DNA of 5,449 bases from DATJXG01 sp035500455. GTDB lineage: Bacteria > Acidobacteriota > Terriglobia > Terriglobales > Acidobacteriaceae. Below the pieces are notes generated by a model, which had not been told where the DNA came from, did not search any database, and was given only the letters and a program-made list of their open reading frames with translations. Shown here piece after piece: positions 1 through 5,449 of this stretch. Each line of letters starts with the position of its first letter. The stretch's first letter is position 1. A program made the translations under genes and the position numbers. The DNA lies in contig DATJXG010000297.1 in the NCBI GenBank assembly GCA_035500455.1, positions 1-5,449 on the forward strand, read 5' to 3'.

Positions 1-1685
1 TCGATCTGCGCCGGCGCGAGGCGGATGAGTTCTATGCCACGGTGATCCCGCGGGATCTTTCGCCGGATGCGCAAAACGTGATGCGGCAGTGTTTTGCCGG
101 AATGCTGTGGTCGAAGCAGTTCTACCATTACGTCGTGAAAGACTGGCTGGAGGGCGACCCGGGAAATCCGCCGCCTCCGCCCGAGCGCCGCCGCGGCCGC
201 AATCATGAGTGGATGCATTTGTATAACTCCGACGTAATTTCCATGCCTGATAAGTGGGAGTACCCGTGGTATGCGGCTTGGGACCTGGCGTTTCACTGCA
301 TCCCGCTGGCGCTGGTGGATTCCGACTTCGCCAAAGAGCAGCTCACGCTGATGTTGCGCGAGTGGTACATGCATCCCAACGGACAGATTCCGGCCTATGA
401 GTGGGCGTTTGGCGACGTGAATCCGCCGGTGCATGCCTGGGCCGCTTGGCGAGTGTACAAGATCGATAAGAAACGTAAAGGCAAAGGCGATCGCAGTTTC
501 CTGGAGCGGACGTTTCACAAGCTGCTGCTGAATTTCACCTGGTGGGTGAACCGCAAAGACGCCGAGGGCATGAATATTTTCCAGGGTGGCTTCCTGGGAT
601 TGGACAACATCGGCGTCTTCGACCGCAGCGCCCCTCTGCCCACCGGCGGATTCATCGAACAGTCCGACGGCACCAGCTGGATGGCGATGTACACGCTCAA
701 TCTGCTGGCCATTGCCCTGGAGCTGGCGCGCGAAGAACCTTGCTACGAAGACGTGGCCAGCAAATTCTGGGAGCACTTCATCTACATTGCCCACGCCATG
801 AGTCACCGCGGGCAGGACAGCATGGGGCTGTGGAACGAAGAAGACGGATTTTTCTACGACGTGCTCAAACTGCCAGACGGCTCGCAGTTCCCCATCAAGA
901 TTCGCTCCATGGTGGGATTGATCCCGCTGTTCGCGGTGGAAACCCTGGAGCCGTACGTGCTCGATAAGCTGCCCGGCTTCAAGCGGCGGATGGAGTGGTT
1001 CATCGAAAACCGGCCGGATCTCACGGAAAACCTGGCCAGCATGAAGACTGAGGGCATGGGCGAGCGCAGGCTGCTCTCCATCGCCGACCCGGATCAGCTG
1101 CGGAGCATCCTGAAGTTCATGCTGGACGAGAAAGAATTTCTCTCGCCATATGGCATTCGGGCTTTGTCGCAGTACCATCGGGAGCATCCCTACACCTTGC
1201 ATGTCAACGGCAATGAGCATCGCGTGGACTACGAGCCGGGAGAAAGTTTGACCGGGCTCTTCGGAGGCAACTCCAACTGGCGCGGGCCGATCTGGTTTCC
1301 GGTGAATTTTCTGCTGATTGAATCGTTGCAGAGATTTCATCACTACCTGGGAAGCGGCTTCACGGTGGAATTTCCGACGGGCTCGGGCAAGATGATGTCA
1401 CTGTGGGAAGTGGCGGGAGAGCTTTCCCGCAGGGTGACGAGCATCTTTTTGCAGGACGAGCGCGGCCGGCGGCCGGCGTTCGGCAATGTGGAGAAGTTCC
1501 AGTCTGATCCGCACTGGCGCGATCTGGTTCTCTTCCACGAATACTTTCACGGCGACTCGGGATTTGGCATCGGGGCGAGCCATCAGACGGGATGGACGGG
1601 CATTCTTGCCAAGCTGATGCAGCAGAGCGGCGAGTCGCGCGAGCAGAAGAAGAGCGAGACCCCGGCGAACGTGGCCGCAGACTAA
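1..1685 (+). CDS. GH63 / MGH1-like glucosidase, C-terminal part (5' end outside window)
   Basis: The protein resembles the large bacterial glucosidases of glycoside hydrolase family 63 (MGH1-like alpha/alpha-barrel). These hydrolyse alpha-glucosidic bonds by inversion; the substrate is unknown here. The frame is open from base 3, and the residues before the first internal GTG (base 42), RRREADEFYAT, read as ordinary family sequence, so the gene starts upstream. I infer that about 560 of roughly 880-900 residues are visible. Counting from the GTG at 42, recognisable blocks are PWYAAWDLAFH (75-85), EWAFGDVNPPVHAW (120-133), GFLGLDNIGVFD (183-194), NWRGPIWFP (412-420) and FHEYFHGDSGFGIG with HQTGWTG (498-520). 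By analogy with GH63 enzymes, D188 is the likely general acid and E500 the likely base; this is inferred, not aligned. No signal peptide can be judged because the N-terminus is missing. The polar tail after about residue 528 is probably disordered. A PlsC-type gene follows after 38 bases on the same strand, possibly in one transcript. Family call is strong; specificity is open. Confidence 0.9.
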   Translation, partial: DLRRREADEFYATVIPRDLSPDAQNVMRQCFAGMLWSKQFYHYVVKDWLEGDPGNPPPPPERRRGRNHEWMHLYNSDVISMPDKWEYPWYAAWDLAFHCIPLALVDSDFAKEQLTLMLREWYMHPNGQIPAYEWAFGDVNPPVHAWAAWRVYKIDKKRKGKGDRSFLERTFHKLLLNFTWWVNRKDAEGMNIFQGGFLGLDNIGVFDRSAPLPTGGFIEQSDGTSWMAMYTLNLLAIALELAREEPCYEDVASKFWEHFIYIAHAMSHRGQDSMGLWNEEDGFFYDVLKLPDGSQFPIKIRSMVGLIPLFAVETLEPYVLDKLPGFKRRMEWFIENRPDLTENLASMKTEGMGERRLLSIADPDQLRSILKFMLDEKEFLSPYGIRALSQYHREHPYTLHVNGNEHRVDYEPGESLTGLFGGNSNWRGPIWFPVNFLLIESLQRFHHYLGSGFTVEFPTGSGKMMSLWEVAGELSRRVTSIFLQDERGRRPAFGNVEKFQSDPHWRDLVLFHEYFHGDSGFGIGASHQTGWTGILAKLMQQSGESREQKKSETPANVAAD

Positions 1686-1723
1686 GTAGTAGCGCTGCAC
1701 GTTTATTCCTCAAGTCCTAAAAC

Positions 1724-2503
1724 ATGGCTAATCAATCAAGCGTTCGCTGGAGCCGGGCCTTGCGGCGCCTGCTGGTCCTGCTGGCTACTTCCATGCAGGC
1801 CGCATTTTCTTTCATGCTTCGACGCGCCGTCGGGAAGCTCACTACAGCGCAACGCGCCGCCTGGCTGCACGAATGGTGCGGTGTGACGCTTCGCCGGTTG
1901 GGAATCAAAATAGAGAGCGACGGGGAGTTTCCTGCGCGCGGGCTGCTGGTCTCCAATCATCTGAGCTACCTCGACATTCTCGTCTTCAGCGCGCTTTCGC
2001 CGTGCGTCTTCGTGTCCAAGAAAGAAGTCCGGTCGTGGCCGCTGTACGGATGGCTGGCGCGCGTGGCGGGAACCGTGTTTGTCGATCGGAGCCGTTCCGC
2101 CGATTCCTACCGGGCCAACCTCGGCATGGGGCGAGCGCTCTCGGAAGGGAACATAGTGGTTCTGTTCCCCGAGGGCACCAGCTCCGACGGCACCAGCTTG
2201 CTGCCCTTTCATGCCGCGCTTTTCGAAGCGGCGATCACCTCCCGTGAGCCGGTTACGGCGGCGCGCATCAGCTATGCCGCTGAGGATGGATCGGTCGAGA
2301 ATGACATCTGCTACTGGGGCACGATGAGCTTCGGGCCGCACGTGCTGCGGTTTCTGTCGCTGCGAGGAGTACGGGCGCGGGTGCGGTTTGCGGCGGAGGC
2401 AAGGATGTTCGAAGAGCGAAGAACGGCAGCGAATGCCACCCGTGACGCGGTGTTGGCTCTTGCGGATGCGACTGCGGCGCATATCGGGCAACCGCCCGGA
2501 TGA
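1724..2503 (+). CDS. PlsC-type 1-acyl-sn-glycerol-3-phosphate acyltransferase (259 aa)
   Basis: This is a lysophospholipid acyltransferase-family protein, expected to transfer a fatty acyl group to the sn-2 position of lysophosphatidate at the inner membrane during phospholipid synthesis. The four classic blocks are present in order: NHLSYLD (78-84), giving the catalytic H79-x4-D84; GTVFVDR (116-122); FPEGTSSDG (148-156), the glycerol-phosphate-binding loop with E150; and EPVTAARISY (175-184), corresponding to the proline block. A moderately hydrophobic stretch at about 15-32 is a likely membrane anchor. Length of 259 residues is normal for the family. The ATG at 1724 is the first start in frame. 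No good Shine-Dalgarno precedes it (CCTAAAAC), so translation may rely on coupling to the glucosidase that ends 38 bases upstream, or on a leaderless or weak site. An ornithine-lipid (OlsA-like) or other lyso-lipid acceptor cannot be excluded from motifs alone. It converges with the reductase gene, ending 16 bases before that gene's stop. Confidence 0.92.
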   Translation: MANQSSVRWSRALRRLLVLLATSMQAAFSFMLRRAVGKLTTAQRAAWLHEWCGVTLRRLGIKIESDGEFPARGLLVSNHLSYLDILVFSALSPCVFVSKKEVRSWPLYGWLARVAGTVFVDRSRSADSYRANLGMGRALSEGNIVVLFPEGTSSDGTSLLPFHAALFEAAITSREPVTAARISYAAEDGSVENDICYWGTMSFGPHVLRFLSLRGVRARVRFAAEARMFEERRTAANATRDAVLALADATAAHIGQPPG

Positions 2504-2519
2504 CAAAGCCTTTCGGGGG

Positions 2520-3209
2520 CTAGATGTCGGTGCCGTAAACCGGGATCACAGCTCCGTTCACGTCTTTCGCCGCGTCCCCGGCCAGCCAGAGGACCAAGTC
2601 CGCGATGCGGGCTGGCTGCACCCATTTGGAAACGTCGGCGTTGGGCATGGACTTACGGTTTGCGGGAGTGTCGATGGTGCCGGGCAGGATGACGTTGGCG
2701 GTCAATCCGGCGTCTTTGTTTTCCCGCGCGACGGTTCTGAGCAGCGAGACCATGGCCGCTTTCGAGGCGCTGTAGGCGCCCACGCCGGGTCCGGGATCGA
2801 CGGCGGCGCGGCTTCCGATGGCGATGATGCGCCCGCTGCCCGCCTGCCGCAGAGCGGGAAGCGCCGCGCGCAGAATGTGAAAGACCGAGTTGAGATTCAG
2901 GTCGAGCATTTGCTGGAAAGTGGCATCGTCGGTGTCGGCCACCGAATGGCCTCCGGCGAAGCCGCCCACCGTGTGCGCCAGGACATCGAGCTTTCCGAAG
3001 CGTGCGATGATTTCGTCCACCAGCGCCCTGGCGCGCTCCAGTGAGGAGAGATCCGCCGGCATAGCGCTGAAGTTCGACGACTTGAAGGCGGACTGCTGGA
3101 TCTTGCGTGACGAGCCGGCGACCGTCGCCCCGGCATCGAGGAACGCCTGCGTGACCCATGCTCCCAGGCCGCCATCGGCCCCGGTTACGAGTACGACCTT
3201 GCCTTGCAT
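2520..3209 (-). CDS. Short-chain dehydrogenase/reductase (FabG-like fold, 229 aa)
   Basis: This is a classical SDR with a Rossmann fold, expected to be a cytoplasmic NAD(P)-dependent oxidoreductase acting on a carbonyl or alcohol. Visible motifs are the dinucleotide loop TGADGGLG (9-16), PADLSS with D53 near the adenine pocket, DLNLNS with N105, the catalytic serine in AIGSRAAVD (S133), the YSASK catalytic pair (Y146, K150) and LPGTIDTP (175-182), which closes over the cofactor. The usual NNAG structural motif after beta-4 is replaced by AHTVGGFAGG (78-87), so this is not a textbook FabG although the catalytic tetrad N-S-Y-K is intact. An arginine pair is absent after beta-2; SSRK (33-36) suggests possible NADPH preference, which is weak inference. 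The start is the ATG at 3207-3209 because GGAGGG lies five bases before it and the fold begins at once with MQGKVVLVTG. A longer frame from 3260 adds 17 residues without family character. It is divergent from the receptor gene. The substrate is unknown. Confidence 0.93.
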   Translation of the reverse strand: MQGKVVLVTGADGGLGAWVTQAFLDAGATVAGSSRKIQQSAFKSSNFSAMPADLSSLERARALVDEIIARFGKLDVLAHTVGGFAGGHSVADTDDATFQQMLDLNLNSVFHILRAALPALRQAGSGRIIAIGSRAAVDPGPGVGAYSASKAAMVSLLRTVARENKDAGLTANVILPGTIDTPANRKSMPNADVSKWVQPARIADLVLWLAGDAAKDVNGAVIPVYGTDI

Positions 3210-3214
3210 TAAGG

Positions 3215-3220
3215 CCCTCC
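3215..3220 (-). promoter_or_regulatory. Shine-Dalgarno site of the SDR gene
   Basis: Read on the minus strand this is GGAGGG, five bases before the ATG at 3209-3207. It is close to the ideal anti-16S match and spacing, and it decides between this start and the upstream in-frame ATG at 3260-3258. Confidence 0.85.
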
Positions 3221-3349
3221 AATTGATGGCGCCATCTGCGCTCCGCCGTTGGGCAACCATTTCTTTGGCTCGACCGCGAGAACCTTTAAGAGTTTAGCCA
3301 AAATTGTTCCGGCGGTCTCAGGGGGTGGACCGTGGTGTGGAGTTATTCG

Positions 3350-3361
3350 ACGCTCGAGCGT
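3350..3361. repeat. Perfect 12-bp palindrome ACGCTCGAGCGT
   Basis: All twelve bases are self-complementary and the flanking bases (G on both sides) break the symmetry. It sits 140 bp upstream of the reductase start and 370 bp upstream of the receptor start. The size and position would suit a dimeric repressor or activator site, but no regulator gene is in view to pair it with. Function is inferred only. Confidence 0.5.
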
Positions 3362-3469
3362 GTGCGCGGCATGCTCGTACGGACTCTTTGAGCTTTTCTT
3401 TTTGCTTTCTCCAGCCTACATCAGCCGTTCGAAGTTGTCGCTGGCGATAAAAATAACTAATCCCATCGA

Positions 3470-3526
3470 CAAATATTTTCATTTGGGCGGATGCCTGCCC
3501 CTTGACGTACATTCGGTCAAATATTT
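3470..3526. repeat. Two copies of CAAATATTT, 48 bp apart
   Basis: The 9-mer CAAATATTT occurs at 3470-3478 and 3518-3526, each centred on the self-complementary AAATATTT and preceded by GAC/GTC-like bases (GACAAATATTTTC and GTCAAATATTTCG). The AT-rich words stand out against GC-rich surroundings. They may be paired regulator sites or simply AT-rich promoter DNA. Confidence 0.45.
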
Positions 3527-3540
3527 CGCGTCCGGCAGGC
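3493..3540. repeat. Nested inverted repeat (GCCTGCC/GGCAGGC around TTGAC/GTCAA)
   Basis: The outer arms GCCTGCC (3493-3499) and GGCAGGC (3534-3540) are exact complements. Between them, TTGAC (3502-3506) and GTCAA (3516-3520) form a second, shorter inverted repeat separated by nine bases. TTGACG at 3502 also resembles a -35 box, but no good -10 lies 16-18 bases downstream. It could fold in RNA or be a regulator site; neither is proven. Confidence 0.4.
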
Positions 3541-3544
3541 GGGG

Positions 3545-3576
3545 CACAGCAGCACCATACCTCACCACAGCAGCAC
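3545..3576 (+). repeat. Direct repeat of CACAGCAGCAC with 21-bp period
   Basis: Exact 11-mers occur at 3545-3555 and 3566-3576. The 21-bp period is two helical turns, so both copies face the same side of the DNA. That spacing is typical of tandem activator sites, though a chance or slippage origin is possible. Confidence 0.45.
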
Positions 3577-3593
3577 GGGCCGCTAGGCCTTGC

Positions 3594-3694
3594 CATGCGC
3601 CTGCGAGAAACAGGCATGCACCGGTGACGCATCCTCTGCCACGAAGCAGAAACGGGCCCGGCGATGGCGCATTTCCGCGAAGCAGGTCCGGACC
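3594..3694 (+). other. Hairpin-rich leader just upstream of the receptor gene
   Basis: Several short stems follow one another. CAT/ATG plus GCCTG/CAGGC with a 7-base loop span 3594-3618, with a 2-base bulge on the left arm. TCTGC/GCAGA with a 6-base loop spans 3635-3650. CGGGCCCG (3653-3660) and GGTCCGGACC (3685-3694) are perfect palindromes. The last lies 36 bases before the ATG. If transcribed, this could be a structured 5' leader. It does not match any riboswitch consensus I know. Confidence 0.35.
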
Positions 3695-3716
3695 CATACA
3701 AAGCGCAAAATTCGAT

Positions 3717-3727
3717 GGGGAGCGAGG
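3717..3727 (+). promoter_or_regulatory. Purine-rich ribosome binding region of the receptor gene
   Basis: GGGGAGCGAGG offers two overlapping Shine-Dalgarno cores: GGGGAG ends eight bases before the ATG at 3731, and GAGG ends three bases before it, or six before the second ATG at 3734. Together they place initiation at 3731 or 3734 rather than at the ATG at 3740. Confidence 0.65.
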
Positions 3728-3730
3728 TCA

Positions 3731-5449
3731 ATGATGACGATGCGAAGCAGAGTTTTCGCGGTTTTGCCGTTGGCGTTCGCAGTCTTGCTGGTGGCCGGTT
3801 CCGCGTCTTATTTGCAGGCCCAGCAGACCCTTGGCGGAATCACCGGAACCGTGAGCGACAAAACCGGAAGTGTGCTTACTGAGGCTACCGTAACCCTGAT
3901 AGGCGACCAGACTCAGCTTACGCGCACTCAGAAAACCAATGCCGCCGGCGCTTACGACATCGTCAACCTGCCCATCGGGACCTACACCCTTACGTTCACG
4001 CACGAGGGGTTTGAGACGCAGAAGATACCTTCCATCCTGGTGCAGGCCAACCGTACCGCGACCGTGAATGTGACTCTCCAACTCGGCCAGGTGGGGCAGG
4101 TCGTGACTGTGGAGGAAAGTCCGCTGATGAACGCGGTGGATACCACCAATGGCTACATCCTGGAAAAGGCGCAGATTGACTCCGTCCCCCTACCCACCGG
4201 AAGCTTCACCGGATTGGCAATTCTTTCGCCCGGCGTGAATGCTGAACTGCCTTCGGGCACCGGCGCCAATGCGGGCCTGGGTAATCAGCCCATCTGGGCC
4301 AACGGCCAGCGCGATACCAGCAACACCTTCCTGCTGAACGGCGTGGACGCCAGCAACTTATTCAACGGCAAGACCACGAGTTCGGTGGCCTCCGCGCGCA
4401 TCGTGAACAACACCGGCATCGGCGGCGCGGCCAGCATTTCCAGCACCACTGCGGAGCCGATCCAGAGCACGGCATCGCCCTATCTGGCCATCGGCCAGGC
4501 TCTGCCCACTCCGGCGCCTGAGACGGTGGAGGAACTTCGCGTCAACACCTCGATGTACGACGCGCAACAGGGTTCCACCAGCGGGGCGCACATTGATATG
4601 AGCACCGCCTCCGGAACCAATACCCTGCACGGCAGCCTCTACGGCCATCGCGGGAGCGACTGGTTGAACGCCGCGCCGTACTTTTACAAGCAGGACCCGA
4701 ACATTCCCGCGGACCAGAAAATTCCCCCGTTGCACCGCTACACGGTGGGCGGAACCCTTGGCGGACCGCTCATCAAAAACAGGCTTTTCGGCTTCGTCTC
4801 CTATCAGCACATTCACACCGCGGACGGGGAAATCGGGAGTTCGCGCGTCGCCGTGCCGCCCGGCCTCAGTGACGACCGCAGCCTGACCGCGCTGGCGGCC
4901 ATCGTGAATGGCGATGGCGTCAACGGTCCCAACTTCCCCTCGCCGGTCACCGTATTGCCCACGCTCGGCACTTCTCCTGGCGATATCAACCCTATCTCCT
5001 TTGCCATGCTGAACTACAAAATGCCCAACGGGCAGTTCCTCATTCCCTCGGCGCAAACGCCGGGGTCCCTTACTCTAAACTTCCCGGAGAACACCTTCAG
5101 TCCCGGCACCGCCTATTTTGTTTCCGACCAGGCGGTCACCGATCTCGACTGGAACGCCAGCGTGAAAGACACGGTGGCGATGAAGTACTACTACCAGCAT
5201 GACCCCAGCACCGCGCCCTGGGCCTACTCCGGAGCGCCTGGCTTCACCCAGCACCTTGACGCCGGCAGCCAGGTGGCTTCCATCAGCAACACCCAGACCT
5301 TGCGGCCGAACCTGAGCGTGGTGGAAGTGCTGGGCATTATCCGGGAGAAGGTTTACAGCACCATTGCTCAGCCGTTTACCCCGCAGCAGTTCGGCGACTA
5401 TACCCAGAAACTGGCCGCGCAGAATGGCTTCAACATTTCCGCCGCCGAT
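3731..5449 (+). CDS. Oar-like TonB-dependent outer-membrane receptor, N-terminal 573 residues (3' end outside window)
   Basis: This gene begins an outer-membrane TonB-dependent transporter of the Oar/carboxypeptidase-regulatory type that is abundant in Acidobacteriota. Such proteins are thought to import large nutrients, often glycans or peptides, but the ligand cannot be read here. In order: a signal peptide (about 1-30, basic start MRSR, hydrophobic core, probable cut after YLQA); a CarboxypepD_reg-like beta-sandwich (about 33-118, with GGITGTVSDKTGSVL and the YDIVNLPIGTYTLTF block); a plug domain (about 125-290) with ANGQRDTSNTFLLNGVDASN (190-209) and PETVEELRVNTSMYDAQQG (263-281); then SGTNTLHGSLYG (294-305) leading into the barrel, and the family signature VGGTLGGPLIKNRLFGF (339-355). 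The frame stays open to base 5449; family members are usually about 1000-1200 residues, so roughly half is present. ATGs at 3731, 3734 and 3740 are all possible, the first two being best placed after GGGGAGCGAGG. It is divergent from the reductase, with no SusD-like partner visible. Confidence 0.93.
   Translation, partial: MMTMRSRVFAVLPLAFAVLLVAGSASYLQAQQTLGGITGTVSDKTGSVLTEATVTLIGDQTQLTRTQKTNAAGAYDIVNLPIGTYTLTFTHEGFETQKIPSILVQANRTATVNVTLQLGQVGQVVTVEESPLMNAVDTTNGYILEKAQIDSVPLPTGSFTGLAILSPGVNAELPSGTGANAGLGNQPIWANGQRDTSNTFLLNGVDASNLFNGKTTSSVASARIVNNTGIGGAASISSTTAEPIQSTASPYLAIGQALPTPAPETVEELRVNTSMYDAQQGSTSGAHIDMSTASGTNTLHGSLYGHRGSDWLNAAPYFYKQDPNIPADQKIPPLHRYTVGGTLGGPLIKNRLFGFVSYQHIHTADGEIGSSRVAVPPGLSDDRSLTALAAIVNGDGVNGPNFPSPVTVLPTLGTSPGDINPISFAMLNYKMPNGQFLIPSAQTPGSLTLNFPENTFSPGTAYFVSDQAVTDLDWNASVKDTVAMKYYYQHDPSTAPWAYSGAPGFTQHLDAGSQVASISNTQTLRPNLSVVEVLGIIREKVYSTIAQPFTPQQFGDYTQKLAAQNGFNISAAD

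Larger units (their letters stand above)
3210..3730. other. 521-bp divergent intergenic region
   Basis: This is the only long stretch without a credible gene. It separates the minus-strand reductase from the plus-strand receptor and should hold both promoters and the receptor leader. The frames crossing it have composition unlike real proteins (cysteine- and arginine-rich, no family motif). Composition is uneven: a pyrimidine-rich run at about 3385-3412, an AT-rich block at 3446-3480, then a GC-rich, hairpin-rich block from 3533 to the receptor start. I could not name a confident sigma-70 promoter in either direction. The individual repeats and palindromes are listed separately. Confidence 0.8.

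Noticed and set aside
42..1685. GTG at 42 as the true start of the glucosidase
   Set aside because: The frame is open to the left edge and the preceding residues look like family sequence, so this is an internal valine codon of a gene entering from outside the window.
1736..2506. 256-codon minus-strand frame opposite the acyltransferase
   Set aside because: It mirrors a gene with all four PlsC motifs; its own translation is Arg/Pro/His-rich and matches nothing recognisable.
2504..2523. Bidirectional terminator between the convergent genes
   Set aside because: AGCC (2507-2510) and GGCT (2518-2521) can pair, but the stem is only four bases and no T-run follows on either strand.
3210..3260. 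Longer start for the reductase from the ATG at 3260-3258
   Set aside because: The extra 17 residues have no SDR character, while the inner ATG has GGAGGG at ideal spacing and is followed at once by the first beta strand.
3373..3405. Intrinsic terminator GCTC/GAGC followed by TTTTCTTTTT
   Set aside because: A T-rich tract follows, but the four-base stem with a 13-base loop is too weak, and no plus-strand gene ends just upstream.
3444..3472. Minus-strand sigma-70 promoter TTGTCG-17-TATCGC toward the reductase
   Set aside because: Spacing is ideal but the -10 matches consensus at only three of six positions, so it is not better than chance.
3502..3530. Plus-strand promoter with TTGACG as -35 for the receptor
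   Set aside because: The -35 is good, but the sequence 16-18 bases downstream is GC-rich and lacks any TATAAT-like hexamer.
3621..3660. c-di-GMP (GEMM) riboswitch, suggested by GGTGACGCA
   Set aside because: The downstream core and the conserved GCAAACC-type segment are missing and the pairing pattern does not match.
3318..3731. 137-codon minus-strand reading frame in the intergenic region
   Set aside because: The translation is rich in Cys, Arg and Ser with no recognisable fold, as expected of a chance frame in GC-rich DNA.
3249..3734. 161-codon plus-strand reading frame across the intergenic region
   Set aside because: It starts inside the reductase leader, has no family motif or plausible Shine-Dalgarno, has patchy low-quality composition and overlaps the receptor start by four bases.
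3642..3750. CGAAGCAG repeated at 3642, 3678 and 3743
   Set aside because: Spacing is irregular, the third copy is inside the receptor gene, and another copy occurs within the glucosidase gene near base 112, so it is probably a common word.
4358..5056. 232-codon minus-strand frame opposite the receptor
   Set aside because: It lies wholly antisense to a well-supported receptor plug and barrel sequence and its translation has no domain signature.

Overview
The window looks like chromosomal DNA from a soil-type member of the Acidobacteriota (Terriglobia-like). This is an inference from moderately high GC, an Oar-like TonB-dependent receptor with an N-terminal carboxypeptidase-regulatory domain, and a GH63/MGH1-type glucosidase of the kind common in that phylum. 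No 16S or other phylogenetic marker is present, so the assignment is tentative. There are four protein-coding genes, two of them cut by the window edges. I see no tRNA, rRNA, CRISPR array, transposase or phage gene.

Layout. Bases 1-1685 (+) hold the C-terminal 560 or so residues of a cytoplasmic-type GH63-like glucosidase whose 5' part lies outside the window. Thirty-eight bases later, on the same strand, is a complete PlsC-type 1-acylglycerol-3-phosphate acyltransferase (1724-2503). It converges, with a 16-base gap, on a complete short-chain dehydrogenase/reductase on the minus strand (2520-3209), whose start is fixed by a GGAGGG Shine-Dalgarno. A 521-base divergent intergenic region (3210-3730) follows. 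At 3731 (+) an outer-membrane TonB-dependent receptor begins and runs off the right edge, with 573 residues visible. It is a secreted protein with a signal peptide, a CarboxypepD_reg-like domain, a plug and the start of the barrel.

The genes do not form an obvious single pathway. The glucosidase and acyltransferase may be co-transcribed. The reductase and the receptor are divergently transcribed and could share control sequences in the 3210-3730 region. That region is the least explained part of the window. It contains a perfect 12-bp palindrome, two copies of an AT-rich 9-mer spaced 48 bp apart, a nested inverted repeat, an 11-bp direct repeat with a 21-bp period, and several hairpins and a 10-bp palindrome just before the receptor start. 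All protein calls belong to known families. I found no convincing new multi-gene system; the most interesting leads are the intergenic architecture and the unknown substrates of the glucosidase and the receptor.
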